From Mycoplasma leachii PG50 (GTDB lineage Bacteria > Bacillota_I > Bacilli_A > Mycoplasmatales > Mycoplasmataceae): DNA of 64,000 bases. The stretch covers positions 186,001-250,000 of the forward strand of contig NC_014751.1 of NCBI RefSeq assembly GCF_000183365.1, written 5' to 3'. The notes below the pieces were generated by a model. It was not told the origin of the DNA. It saw only the letters and a list, made by a program, of their open reading frames with translations, and ran no database searches. A program made the position numbers and the translations under genes. Below are positions 1-10,455 of this stretch, in pieces (position 1 is the stretch's first letter; the number at the start of each line of letters is the position of its first letter).

Positions 1-1056
1 GGTTCTGGTAAATCAGTAATTACTTCTTTATTGTATGGATTAAGTGGTTCAAATTCTATTATTGAATCTGGAAGTGTTAAATTGTATGGATTAGAAGTTC
101 ATAATTTTAATGAATATCAATGAGAAAAATCTAAATTAAGAGGAAGAGTGATTTCAGCTGTTTTTCAAAATCCTATGTCTATATTAGATCCAACTATGAA
201 AATTGGAAATCAAATTATAGAAGGTATGTTAGTAAGTAAAATTGTTCAAACAAAAAAACAAGCTTATGAACAAGCTTTAAATTATTTAAAACTAACTAAA
301 ATTAATAACCCTGAAGCTATTATGAAAAAATATCCTCATGAATTATCTGGAGGAATGATTCAACGTGTTGCTATTGCTTGTATTATTTCATTAAAACCAA
401 AAATTTTAGTAATGGATGAACCAACAACAGCACTTGATCCAACTGTTCAAGCTTTAGTTTTAGATGTTATTAAAGAATTACAAGAACAATTTAAAATAGC
501 TATTGCTTTTATTACTCATGATTTAGGAGTAGTTGCTTCGATTGCTGATTTTATTAATATTATGTATGCTGGTCAAATTGTTGAATCTGGAACTAAAGAA
601 GAGATTTTATTAAACCCACAACATCCTTATACTTGAGGATTGATAACTTCAATGCCAGATTATAATAAAGGAGAAAAATTAGAAGTTATTCGTGGCTCAG
701 TTCCAGCTAATTTAAATAAAATTCAAGGAGATGCTTTTGCTGTTAGAAATGATTATGCATTAGATATTGATTTTTATGAAGAACCTCCAGTTTATCAAAT
801 TTCACCAACTCATTTTGTAAAAAGTAACTTATTAAGTTCAAAAGCTCCAAACTACACTCCACCAAAAACTATTTTGAATTTATGAAAAAAATATGACAAA
901 ATACTTAATGATCTTTATGGTGAAAATATTTTTGTAGATGATATGGTTTATAACAACTATAAAACTAAATCAGAACAACAAAATATTAAAGTTGCACTAA
1001 AACTAAAAGAAAACGAACAATTATTAAAACAACAACAAGAGGTTATAAATGAGTAA
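1..1056 (+). CDS. oppD: Oligopeptide ABC transporter ATP-binding protein OppD (5' end missing)
   Basis: ATPase subunit that powers import of oligopeptides through a membrane permease. The window opens inside Walker A (GSGKS at residues 1-5 of the visible part). The Q-loop FQNP lies near residue 57, the signature LSGGMIQRV near residue 115 and Walker B ILVMDEPTTALD near residue 135, followed by the H-loop THD. A C-terminal extension of about 130 residues follows the conserved OppD tail motif HPYTW. TGA at 121, 634 and 886 is read as Trp. The stop is TAA 1054-1056, overlapping the next ATG by 8 nt, so translation of oppD and oppF is probably coupled. Family assignment is firm; substrate is inferred from family. 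Confidence 0.93.
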
Positions 1057-2377
1057 GTATTATATCGAAAAACAACCTTTTAAAAAAGCTTTATATCGTA
1101 GTATTAGAAAAGGTACTAATGAGATGTTAAATGCTTATAAAAATAGAAAAACTGTTGTTGAAATTCGTAATTTAGATATTGTTTATGGGTTTGGTGCAAA
1201 AGAATTTACTGCTATTAAAGATCTAAATTTAAATATTTATGATGGAGAGGTTCTAGGTTTAGTTGGTGAGTCTGGTTCTGGTAAATCAACTATTGGAAGA
1301 AGTATTATTGGTTTAACTCCACATAGTTTTGGTCAAATCAAAATACTAGATAGAATCGTTCCTAAAAACTTAGAAAAAACAAACAAATTTAGTAAAAAAT
1401 ATAAAGACATTATTAATTTTATGGTTAATAAAGTACAAATGATTTTCCAAGATCCTACTAATTCATTAAATCCTTTTAAAGATGTTAAGACTGTAGTTGG
1501 CGAAGGATTATCAAATACTAAAAACGCAAAATTAATTTATATTACAGATTTTGATGAAAAAGTTTATAACAATACTATTAGTCAAATTAAAGATTCTGAT
1601 AAATTGACTAACAAAATATTTGATTATGTTGATCAGATGACTAAGCTAACATATACACTAGACAATTCTTATAAAGTTGTATATGAAGACTTATTAAATG
1701 TCCTAAATAACTTAAAAGCAAATGATAAAGAATTTTACACTCCTATTTATAATAGATTAGTTGAATCTCAACTACAAAGACAAACTTTAATAAAACTTAG
1801 TGAAAAAGAATGTAAGCACCGTTTAATTATTGAAATTCTAAAACAAGTTGGACTTGATGAAAGTGTTTTATCAAGATATCCTTTAGAGTTTTCTGGTGGT
1901 CAACAACAACGTTTAGGAATTTGTAGATCTGTTGTTTTACGTCCTAAGTTATTGATTGCTGATGAACCAATTTCAGCTCTAGATGTTTCAATTCAAGCTC
2001 AAGTTATTAATATTTTTAATGAGTTAAAGAAAAAATATAATTTAACTATATTATTTATTGCTCATGATTTGAGAATGGTTGAATATATTTCAGATAGAAT
2101 TGCTGTAATTAATAAAGGAGTTTTATTAGAAATAGGACCAACTGATGAAATTATTAATAATGCTTATCATCCTTATACTAAAAGTTTATTAGATGCTGTT
2201 CCTTCAATTGAAAGTGAAAAAGGTTCTTTAATTGGATCAATTTATGATCATAACATTCATAAATATGATGAAAACAACCAACCATCATGACATCATGTTG
2301 GAAAGAATCATTTTGTTTTAGCAACTGATTCAGAATTAGCGGTTTATAAGTTTGACAAGCAAAAATTAAATAAATAA
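1049..2377 (+). CDS. oppF: Oligopeptide ABC transporter ATP-binding protein OppF
   Basis: Second ATPase of the opp transporter, 442 residues. Walker A GESGSGKS is at residues 73-80, the Q-loop MIFQDP near 133, the signature FSGGQQQR near 281 and Walker [13 protein letters not shown] soon after, then the H-loop AHD. About 100 extra residues, rich in charged helix-forming residues, sit between Q-loop and signature, so the helical subdomain is enlarged relative to ordinary OppF. An N-terminal basic extension of about 35 residues precedes the ATPase fold. It starts inside the end of oppD (8-nt overlap) and is followed directly by a strong terminator, so it closes its operon. A second opp set starts at 58151. 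Confidence 0.93.
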
Positions 2378-2405
2378 AAAGCTAGTTCATATAACTAGCT
2401 TTTTT
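2376..2405 (+). terminator. Rho-independent terminator after oppF
   Basis: Stem GCTAGTT (2381-2387) pairs with AACTAGC (2393-2399), extended by A-T pairs and followed by a T-run. It overlaps the oppF stop codon and ends just before the convergent gene's stop, so it may serve both strands. Confidence 0.85.
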
Positions 2406-2409
2406 AATC

Positions 2410-2838
2410 TTAATTATTATTTAAAATTTCATTTATTAATTTATTTATATAAATGTTTTTAATTTCTAAATCAGTAATTTTTACTTTAATATCAACTAAT
2501 TGATTTGCATAATATGGATCTTGTAAGCGATTATTATAAATAATAAAAAAAATAAACATACCAATAATTGGTAATATTCATCATAATCATAATTTATTTA
2601 AAATTTTTTTATTAGTTTGTTTCAGTTGTAACTGATAATCATTAATTTTATTTTGATTAATGATTTTTTGTTGATCTAAAAGTTGTTTTAGATCAATTAA
2701 AAGTTCATTTAAATTAATTTTTGAATTTAGCTGATTAATTTGTTCTTTTGAAAAAATCATTTTTATAAAATCTATTTTATTATAATAATTATTAACAAAT
2801 ACATCTTCAAGTAGTGATAAGCCAGTTTTATTTTGCAT
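2410..2838 (-). CDS. Hypothetical protein, helical with one C-terminal membrane segment
   Basis: Protein of 142 residues with no family I recognise. Residues 1-80 are polar and rich in Gln, Lys, Asn and Leu, as in an amphipathic or coiled-coil helix. A hydrophobic segment at about 84-100 (LWLWWILPIIGMFIFFII) includes three Trp read from TGA, and a polar tail of about 40 residues follows. The start ATG is 2836-2838 with a GAGG box upstream. The gene is convergent with oppF and divergent from plsY. Topology is inferred from composition only. Confidence 0.7.
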
Positions 2839-2907
2839 ATTTATAACCTCAATTGTTGTTTAGTTTTATTTATTTTATAATCTTATTAGAATTTGAAAGG
2901 ATTTTAT

Positions 2908-3672
2908 ATGTATTATTTAGGAATAATTTTAGCTAGTATAGTTGGGTATTTTTTAGGTTCTATTTCTTGATCAATAATTATAGTTAAAAAAGTTGGAAAT
3001 ATTGATATTAGAAAAATTGGATCAGGTAATCCTGGAGCAACTAATACTGTAAGAGCTTTAGGTAAAAAATGAGGATTAGTTGTAGCTTTTTTAGATGCTT
3101 TGAAAGTAATTTTTACAAGCATAATAGCTATATTATTATCACTAATACCAAATAGTTTGTTTAGTCAAACTAGTTATTTTATTCCTTGTATTTTTGCTTT
3201 AATTGGACATTGTTTTCCAATTTATTACAAGTTTAAAGGTGGAAAAGCAGTTAGTTGTTTTTTAGGTCTTTTATTTGTAGTTAACATTTTATATTTAATC
3301 ATTTTTCTAACTGTTTGATTTATAAGTGTTGCTATTTCAAGAAAAGTTAGTGTTGCTTCAATATTTTCAGCATTTTTTATTTTAATAATAATGTGAATTC
3401 CTTATTTAAATGGAGTGAGTTATTTCATTTGACAATGAAATGGTTTAGAACAATTTAGTGTTGCTTGAAAAAACTACATTTTATTTTCATTACTAAATTC
3501 ATTTCACTACTGATTTGATAATACTTGAGCTAGTGGAATGTTAGAAGGAAATATTATAGTTTTAATTGGTGGTTTAATTTTAGGATTAAGACATTCTCAA
3601 AATATTAAAAGAATAACAAATAAAACTGAGCCAGATACATTTCCAAGAAAAAAACAAGCTATTAAAAAGTAA
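2908..3672 (+). CDS. plsY: Acyl-phosphate:glycerol-3-phosphate acyltransferase PlsY
   Basis: Integral membrane enzyme that puts the first acyl chain on glycerol-3-phosphate, using acyl phosphate, to begin phospholipid synthesis. Family motifs are visible: GSGNPGATNTVRALGKKWG after the first helix, GHCFPIYYKFKGGKAV in the middle and RHSQNIKRI near the C-terminus. At 254 residues it is about 50 longer than usual PlsY; the extra part (about residues 168-215) is Trp- and Asn-rich between two membrane segments. The start ATG 2908 has GAAAGG 8 nt upstream. It is followed at 54 nt by the ABC-F gene. Confidence 0.92.
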
Positions 3673-3726
3673 AAGAACTTTTTATTTTTAAATGTTTGTT
3701 TTTTAATATGTTTTTTAGGAGGGATT

Positions 3727-5265
3727 ATGAGTTTAATAGTTTTAGAAAATATTACACATCAAAATGGAGGAAAAATTTTATATAAAAATTCTGAAATGAG
3801 AATTAATAAAGGTGAACATGTTGCTTTAGTTGGTCCTAATGGGGCTGGAAAATCAACTTTATTAAATATTATTGCTCAAAAAATTACTCCAGATCATGGA
3901 AATATAGAATGGCATCCTAAAGCAAAAATTGGATATCTAGATCAACACCAAGAAGTAGATCCAAACATAACTAGTGAAGAGTATTTAAAAGATGCTTTTA
4001 AAAATCTTTTTGAAATTGAAGCTAAAATTCATAAAATTTATGAAAATATGGCAATTGAATATAAAGAATCAGATTTAATAAAAGCTTTAGAATTACAAGA
4101 TTATTTAACTAGTCATAATTTTGATACTATTGATAAAACTGTTGGTAACTTAGTTTCAGGATTAGGAATAAATCCAAATAATATGAAGAAGAAACTATCA
4201 GAATTATCTGGTGGTCAGCGTGGAAAAATTTTATTAGCTAAGTTGTTGCTAAAAAATGATGATTTTATTTTATTAGATGAACCCACTAATTTTTTAGATA
4301 TTGAGCAAGTTGAATGATTAATTAACTTTTTAAATAATTATGAGAATGCTTTTTTAATGATTAGTCATGATATTGAATTTGTTAATAGAGTAGCAAAAAT
4401 TATTTTTGCTATAGAAAATCAAAAAATAAATCGATATGTTGGAGATTATAATAAGTATTTAGAATTATCTGCTTTAAAGGCTGATCAATATGATAAAGCA
4501 AGAGAATCTCAACAACAACAAATAGCAAAACTAAAAGATTATATTGCAAGAAATGCTGCAAGATTTTCAACAGCTAAAAGTGCACAATCTCGTCAAAAGC
4601 AATTAGATAAAATGGATGTTTTAGATGAAAGAAAAAAAATAGTTAAACCTAAGATGAGTTTTAAATATAAACGTCCTAATTCAGCTGTTGTTGTTAAATC
4701 TCAAAATTTAGAAATTGGTTATAATTTTAGTTTAACTGCTCCTTTAACTTTTGAATTAAGAGAAGGTCAAAAATGTATTGTTAAAGGATATAATGGAATT
4801 GGAAAAACCACTTTTTTAAAAACTGTTTCAAATAAATTAAATCCAATTGATGGTTGATGTAAACTTGGAGATGGTGTTGAAGTTAGATATTTTGAACAAG
4901 TTGAAAAATTTCATGAATATGAAAATCCAATTTCATATTTATCAAGTAGACACCCACAAGTTCTAGAACCTGAAATTAGATCAACACTTTCAAGGTTTGG
5001 AATTAGAACAGAACTTATGTTAAATCCAATGAATGATTTATCTGGTGGAGAACAAACTAAAGTTAGATTAGCCTCACTTAGTTTAGAACCAGCAAGTTTA
5101 TTAATTTTAGATGAACCAACTAATCATATTGATGTTTTAGCAAAAGAATCTTTACTAGAAGCAATTAGAGAATTTCAAGGTACTGTTCTAATTACAACTC
5201 ATGATATTAATTTTGAAACTAATTGAGCTGATAAAGTATTAAATTTTGAAGATTTAGTTGAATAA
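3727..5265 (+). CDS. ABC-F family ATPase (YbiT/EttA-like, ribosome-associated type)
   Basis: Soluble protein of 512 residues with two ABC ATPase domains and no membrane segment, the ABC-F layout. Domain 1 has Walker A GPNGAGKST, signature LSGGQRGK and Walker B LLDEPTNFLD. Domain 2 has Walker A GYNGIGKTT, signature LSGGEQTK and Walker B LILDEPTNHID. The linker between them (about residues 245-310) is Gln/Lys/Arg-rich, like the P-site tRNA-interaction motif of this family. Known members act on the ribosome; whether this is a housekeeping factor or gives antibiotic tolerance cannot be told from sequence. The start has a strong GGAGGG box. Confidence 0.9.
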
Positions 5266-5297
5266 AAAACGAGAATTTAATAACTTCTCGTTTTTTT
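5264..5297 (+). terminator. Bidirectional terminator between ABC-F gene and tatD
   Basis: AACGAGAA (5268-5275) pairs with TTCTCGTT (5285-5292), flanked by A-run and T-run, so it can act on both strands. It overlaps the stop codons of the two convergent genes. Confidence 0.88.
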
Positions 5298-6093
5298 AAT
5301 ATGATCTTAAAAATAATCGCTCAGCATTATTTTTAGTATTTTCTGCAACAATGCTATCAGAAACTTTTTTAATTTTTGCTATGTGTTTAACAATTAGTGG
5401 TAAGTACTTAGGATAACTTAAACCTTTTTTATATGGTGTTGGTGGTAAAAAAGGAGAGTTTGTTTCAACTAATAATTTATTTAATGAAATATTTTTTACC
5501 ACTTGTTCTAGTTCGATTTCATGAGTAATAGCAGCATCAAAAGAAATATAAAACCCTAATTCAATAAATTTTAATGCTCAATCTAAAGGACCACGAAAAG
5601 CATGAATCACCCCTTTTTTAACACGTTTTTCTTTAAAAATCTTATAAGCAATTTCAAAAACTCTGAAATGGTTTGTAGCATCTCTTAAGTGTACAACTAC
5701 TGGTAAATCTAGTTTTTGAGCTATTTCAATTTGTCTTTTAAAACCTTGAATTTGTTCTTTTTCATACTTATTGGTTTCAAAAAAATCTAAACCCATTTCG
5801 CCAATTCCAACTACTTTATTTGAATTAGCTAATTCTTCAATAATTTGAAAAGCTTGTTCAGAATATAAGTGAATTTGACTTGGATGAATACCAACAACTG
5901 CAAAAACATTTGGTGATAAATTAGCTTGAAATATAGCGGTTTTAGAAGATTTCACATCATAACCTATGTTATTAATATACTTAACTCCAGATCTTTTAGC
6001 TTCAAATACTATTTCATTTGAAGTCATATTAATATCTATAAATCTATTATCATTTAGATGACAGTGTGTATCATACAAACCTGATATATTCAT
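5296..6093 (-). CDS. tatD: TatD-family metal-dependent hydrolase with an altered active site
   Basis: Protein of 265 residues in the TatD amidohydrolase family (metal-dependent DNases or related phosphoesterases, cytoplasmic). Visible motifs in order are THCHLND near residue 9, GEMGLDF near 98, VVVHLRDA near 134 and KGVIHAFRGPLDW near 165. The usual last motif is ETDSP, whose Asp is a metal/catalytic residue; here it reads ETNSPFLPP with Asn at residue 212 (codon AAC, complement of 5458-5460). Either the activity is changed or lost, or the site tolerates Asn. TGA codons are read as Trp. The gene is alone and convergent with the ABC-F gene. Confidence 0.88.
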
Positions 6094-6278
6094 ATAAAAT
6101 CATCTCTTTTCTTAATATAAATTATATATTCTTGTTAAATTATTTTTTTACAGTCAACCTTTTTAAGAATCATAAAATTAATTATTTTTTATTTGTTAGG
6201 TAAATAAAGTTAACGTTTTTTAAACTATATAATATTTAATATACAAGGATTTGAACATATAAACTAAAAGGAGAATTT

Positions 6279-7505
6279 ATGTCGCATCCATTTTCAGTAG
6301 ATGAAATTAAACAAATTCATCAAGAAATTTCTAAAATAATTCATTATACACCTTTACATTATGCAGATAAATTATCAGCTTTAACTGGTAATAATATTTA
6401 TTTAAAATTAGAAAATTTACAAAAAACAGGAAGCTTTAAATTAAGAGGAGCAACTAATAAAATTAATAAACTAACTAATGAAGAAAAAGAACATGGAATT
6501 ATTGCAGCTAGTGCTGGAAATCATGCACAAGGTGTAGCTTTTGCAGCTACTAATTTAGGGTTAAAATCAACAATTGTTATGCCTGAAAATGCCCCAATGG
6601 CAAAAATTCAAGCAACAGAAAAATATGGTGGAAAAGTTGTTCTAAGTGGAAGATTTTTTGATGATGCTTTAGCTAAAGCAATTGAATTAAAAGAAAAAGA
6701 AAATCTAACTTTAATTCATGCTTTTGATGATATTGAAATTATTAAAGGTCAAGCTACTATTGCATATGAAATTGATCAACAAATTAAAAACATCGATTAT
6801 TGTTTAGTACCAATTGGTGGCGGTGGATTAATGAGTGGTATTGCTACTTATTTAAAACAAGTTAATCCAAATATTAAAATGATTGGTGTTGAAGCTGCTA
6901 ATGTTAATTCCTATCAACAAGCAAAAGCTTTGAGTAGACCGGTGATGATTGATTCTAAACCATCAATAGCAGATGGAATTGCTGTTAAAAAAGTTAGTGA
7001 TTTAACTTTTTCAATATTAAATCAATATGTTGATGATGTAGTTGTTGTAAGTGAAGAAGAAATTGCTGAAGCAATGTTATTTTTAATGGAAAATTGTAAG
7101 TTTGTAACTGAAGGTTCAGGAGCAGTTACTGCTGCAGCTTTAATGTTTGATAAATTAAATATTAAAAATCAAAATAAAACAATAGTTGGTTTAGTAAGTG
7201 GTGGAAACATTGATATTGCAATGGTTGGTAATATTATTAATAAGGCTTTAATTAAAACTAATAGACGATTAGTATTATCAGTTAATATACCATCAGATAA
7301 TAAAGAAATACTAAATATAATTAATATTATTAATTCTTGTGGAGCTAAAATTTTTAAAATAAAAACTAATAGAGATATTATGTATTTAGAATTAAGTGAA
7401 ATTCATGCAACATTTATTATTGATTTATCAAATACTGATCAACAACAGCAAATCATTGACAAAATTATTCAAGCTAATTACAAAATTACAAGCATTACAG
7501 ATTAA
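6279..7505 (+). CDS. ilvA: Threonine dehydratase (threonine ammonia-lyase)
   Basis: PLP enzyme converting threonine to 2-oxobutyrate and ammonia in the cytosol. At 408 residues it has the PLP-binding Lys in GSFKLRGA (Lys54), the Asn-containing loop SAGNHAQG and the Gly-rich phosphate loop PIGGGGLMSG. A C-terminal region (about 325-408) resembles a single ACT-like regulatory domain, as in short IlvA/TdcB enzymes. With no branched-chain amino-acid genes nearby, a catabolic or serine/threonine-detoxifying role is more likely than isoleucine synthesis (inference). A TATAAT at 6228-6233 and an AAAGGAG box precede the start; a terminator follows. Confidence 0.9.
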   Translation: MSHPFSVDEIKQIHQEISKIIHYTPLHYADKLSALTGNNIYLKLENLQKTGSFKLRGATNKINKLTNEEKEHGIIAASAGNHAQGVAFAATNLGLKSTIVMPENAPMAKIQATEKYGGKVVLSGRFFDDALAKAIELKEKENLTLIHAFDDIEIIKGQATIAYEIDQQIKNIDYCLVPIGGGGLMSGIATYLKQVNPNIKMIGVEAANVNSYQQAKALSRPVMIDSKPSIADGIAVKKVSDLTFSILNQYVDDVVVVSEEEIAEAMLFLMENCKFVTEGSGAVTAAALMFDKLNIKNQNKTIVGLVSGGNIDIAMVGNIINKALIKTNRRLVLSVNIPSDNKEILNIINIINSCGAKIFKIKTNRDIMYLELSEIHATFIIDLSNTDQQQQIIDKIIQANYKITSITD

Positions 7506-7525
7506 TTTTAAAAATATTATAGTTT

Positions 7526-7567
7526 AAAAAGTATCTTTAGTTTATACTAGAAAAAGATACTTTTTTT
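7526..7567 (+). terminator. Terminator after threonine dehydratase
   Basis: AAAAAGTATCTTT (7526-7538) pairs with AAAGATACTTTTT (7553-7565), followed by more T. Confidence 0.85.
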
Positions 7568-7641
7568 ATTTATAAAAGTATACTAATTTCAAAAATTTCT
7601 TTTTAAAGAAATTAAAATCAATTATTATAAAATTAATATAA

Positions 7642-7678
7642 GCAACAAAAGTTTTATGAAACGTCTAATTTTTGTTGT
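7642..7678. other. Inverted repeat upstream of the MFS-like gene
   Basis: GCAACAAAA (7642-7650) can pair with TTTTGTTGT (7670-7678), one G-U pair, 19-nt loop. It lies in the 217-nt gap before 7723. It may be a leader structure; no clear promoter or Shine-Dalgarno could be assigned to this gap. Confidence 0.35.
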
Positions 7679-7722
7679 TAATAACTTAGACTATTTGTCT
7701 ATTTAACAATTTTAGGCTATTT

Positions 7723-9303
7723 ATGGAATTACAAAAACAAAAAAATAAGTCGTTAATAACTTTGATTATTTTTTGAATTTTAGTAGGTATAACAACAACA
7801 CTTGTTTATAACTTAGAATGATTTATTCAAAAAGTAATTATTTTTAATGGTAGTTTACAAGCTGATCTAAATATGGGAACAGCTATAATAGATAAAAATT
7901 TAACTATTGTTTTTAGTGAACACAATATTAAAACAATAGATGATTTTTATATTAAATTAAATGATGTAATAGATAAAGAAAATCATATAATTACAAAATA
8001 TTATAATATTAATATTAATAGTGCATTTAAAAAAGAAGGTTTATTATTTTCAGCTGCTGCTTTAATAGCTTCATTTATTTCAGGACCTATTTTAGTGTAT
8101 GCAATTACTAAGAAAAAAACTTATAAGTTCTTTATTTTACCAATACTTTTAGGTTTATCTATAATGATGTTTTTTATAATGCCAGTAATTTCATCAGTAC
8201 TTTTATTAGCTACTGTATTTACTCCATTATTTGGAATGTTATATTCTTATAGAACTGCTTTAGATTCTTGAGCTACTTCAGTTGCGCGTAAAACTAATGT
8301 AAAAATTTCATTTGTACGTGGGTTTTATGAAGTTGGAGCAGGTTTAGGTTCAATTGGTCTTACTCAATTGCTTTTACATTTAAACTATTATAAAAGAACA
8401 ATTAGTTGAGCTGATGCTACTCCATATTATGTAGTTGGTGCTTTTTATGTTATTTTGACAATCTTTTTATGACTATTTATGCCAGATAATATTTTTGATA
8501 AATTGCATGTTAAAGAAGAAAGAGTTAGTCAAAAAAAATATGAAGAAGTTAAGCAAGCTAATAAACTTAATCAAGAATTAACTTTAAAACAGATTATTTT
8601 AAATAAAAACTTTATTATTGGGTTATTATTCTTTTTAATAGTAATTGGTACAGTACAAGCATTTGGTTCAATTTGAGTAAATACAGTTGAAAACTTTACT
8701 TCAACAACAAAATCATTTAATTCTCCTCAACATATTGGATATCAAAAAGCTTTTTCAATACCAGTTCAATTACTTTTATCTTATTTGATTTTACAAGTTG
8801 TTACTAAAATTAAATTAAAACAATTCTTACTATGAGCAGCGATTTTAGCTTCAATTAGTTGATTTGGAATTGGAACAATAGTTTATATAGTTAAACCAAA
8901 AAATCCAATTATTACTAGTTTAATTGGTGGAATTGGTGGAGCTATTACTGGAACATTAGCTGTTGCTTTAGGATATGAATTTATTTCAAGAGTAACAACT
9001 ATTAATACTCGCCCAGCAACCTTTGTTGTTTTTAACTCAATTACATATGGCTTTGGTGGAATTATTTTTGTAGGAGTTAATACGTTTTTATCAAAAACTC
9101 CAGTATTTGGAATTAGTGGAGCTGGTGGATATTGAGTTTGATTAATTTGTGGAATTTCATGTTTATTTGCAATTTTATTACTAATCTTATTTTTTAAAGA
9201 ACCAGAATTTATTACTAGAGAAATTGATGATAAAACATTTAATAAACATTTATTAGTACCATCTCATCATAACCCAGATAAACCAAAACAAACTAAAAAA
9301 TAA
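7723..9303 (+). CDS. MFS-like multi-pass membrane transporter
   Basis: Protein of 526 residues with about 12 hydrophobic segments, typical of a major facilitator superfamily permease. The first membrane helix is followed by an unusual polar loop of about 80 residues (about 38-110) before the second helix. A loop around residues 248-295 (KEERVSQKKYEEVKQA) is charged and probably cytosolic. The C-terminus is polar and Lys-rich. The substrate is unknown. The Shine-Dalgarno is weak (TTAGG). A hydrolase starts 11 nt downstream, so the two probably share a transcript, perhaps import and hydrolysis of one compound (inference). Confidence 0.78.
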
Positions 9304-9314
9304 TAGGTGATATT

Positions 9315-10175
9315 ATGATCTTATCTTTATATGTTTGATTACAAATTAGAAAAAAACTAAAAAGAAAAGTTAGTTATCAAGATTCTTTAGATTTTGAATA
9401 TCAAATAGCAAATGAAAATGGATATAATTTTGATCATTTAGATTTATCAGGTTTTAATAAGGAATATAAAACTATTAATACTAGATTTGGAAAATTAAAA
9501 ATTTTTAAACACGGAACTGGTGATAGTGTAATTATTTATTGTCATGGCATTTTATCAAATAATAGAAATGCGATTAAGTTTTTAGATTATTGTTTTTCAA
9601 GAAATATAACTTTAATTAGTTATGATAATTTTGGTTGAGGTGAATCTGATAAATTTGGTAAATGTACTTTAGGTATTAAAGAAGCAGATTTATTAAAAGA
9701 TGTTATTGATTTTGTTAAAAAAGATCTTAAACCAAAAAAACTAGTTATATATGGTGAATCTATGGGTGGAGGAACTGTTTATAGTTTTATTAGTAAATAT
9801 AATAATAAAATAGCTGATAAGTTTATTGTTGATGCAGGATATAATTCATTTTTAGATATTGCTATTCAATCTGGATTTAAAAAAGTTTGATATTTTATTT
9901 ATTTATCTTATTTATTTTTACCAGTACTATTTAAACTTTCTCATTATCCAGTTAAAAGATTTATTAAAAAACAAGATTTTAAAAATTTAGATAATGTTTT
10001 ACATATTCAAAGTACAGGAGATGCTTTAGTTGATTATAAGCATTTTAAAAAACACTTAAAATATCTAAAAAACAAGCATGTTTATTCAAAACCAATTCGT
10101 CACTGTATGGGAATTGATTATTTAAGAGATGAACATTATAAAGTTTTAGATGATTGAATTGAAATTAAAAAATAA
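9315..10175 (+). CDS. Alpha/beta-hydrolase fold protein (esterase/lipase-like)
   Basis: Protein of 286 residues with the alpha/beta hydrolase signature: oxyanion region YCHGILSNN near residue 75, nucleophile elbow GESMGG with Ser149, a likely acid Asp in QSTGDALVDY and a likely catalytic His near the C-terminus (RHCMG or DEHY). The N-terminal hydrophobic stretch MILSLYVWLQI followed by basic residues suggests membrane association with the enzyme in the cytosol. It follows the MFS-like gene by 11 nt, with GGTGATATT as a modest Shine-Dalgarno. Substrate unknown; esterase, lipase or peptidase-like activity are all possible. Confidence 0.82.
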
Positions 10176-10182
10176 TAACAAA

Positions 10183-10213
10183 AATCAGCACAACTAAGTG
10201 CTGATTTTTTTAT
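10183..10213 (+). terminator. Terminator after hydrolase gene
   Basis: AATCAGCAC (10183-10191) pairs with GTGCTGATT (10199-10207), followed by a T-run. Confidence 0.88.
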
Positions 10214-10355
10214 TATCTATTAAATTTATAAACATATATATTAAATGGTGAAGTTTAAATTTTAAAAAATCTATTATCTTTTTTAAAATGGCAAATATAA
10301 AACTTAAAAATGTAAAAAAACTGATATAAAGATGGCCTGCTATCTGGTTATAAAC

Positions 10356-10386
10356 TTGACATTATATACATATATATATATATAAT
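10356..10386 (+). promoter_or_regulatory. Promoter with TA-repeat spacer before lipoprotein gene
   Basis: A consensus -35 TTGACA (10356-10361) and -10 TATAAT (10381-10386) are separated by 19 nt made almost wholly of TA repeats (uninterrupted tract 10371-10384). The spacer is longer than the 17-nt optimum, which slippage of the tract could change in 2-nt steps. The same arrangement is known for the phase-variable vmm/vmc lipoprotein promoters of the M. mycoides cluster. Confidence 0.85.
10371..10384 (+). repeat. (TA)7 tract in promoter spacer
   Basis: Uninterrupted TA dinucleotide repeat that runs into the -10 box; a further TATATA lies just upstream of a single CA interruption. It is a slippage-prone sequence. 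Confidence 0.9.
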
Positions 10387-10394
10387 GGAATTAA

Positions 10395-10447
10395 CTATAT
10401 ACACTAGGTATATAGCCGATTAACTTCAAAAAGTTAATCAATTTTTT
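10395..10447 (+). promoter_or_regulatory. Two leader hairpins before lipoprotein start, second terminator-like
   Basis: CTATATAC (10395-10402) pairs with GTATATAG (10408-10415). GATTAACTT (10418-10426) pairs with AAGTTAATC (10431-10439) and is followed by AATTTTTTAT. Both lie between the promoter and the ATG at 10456, so the second could terminate transcription early. Confidence 0.6.
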
Positions 10448-10455
10448 ATAAAGAC

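Noticed and set aside
2913..3122. Minus-strand open frame within plsY
   Set aside because: Antisense to a gene with clear family motifs; no start signals.
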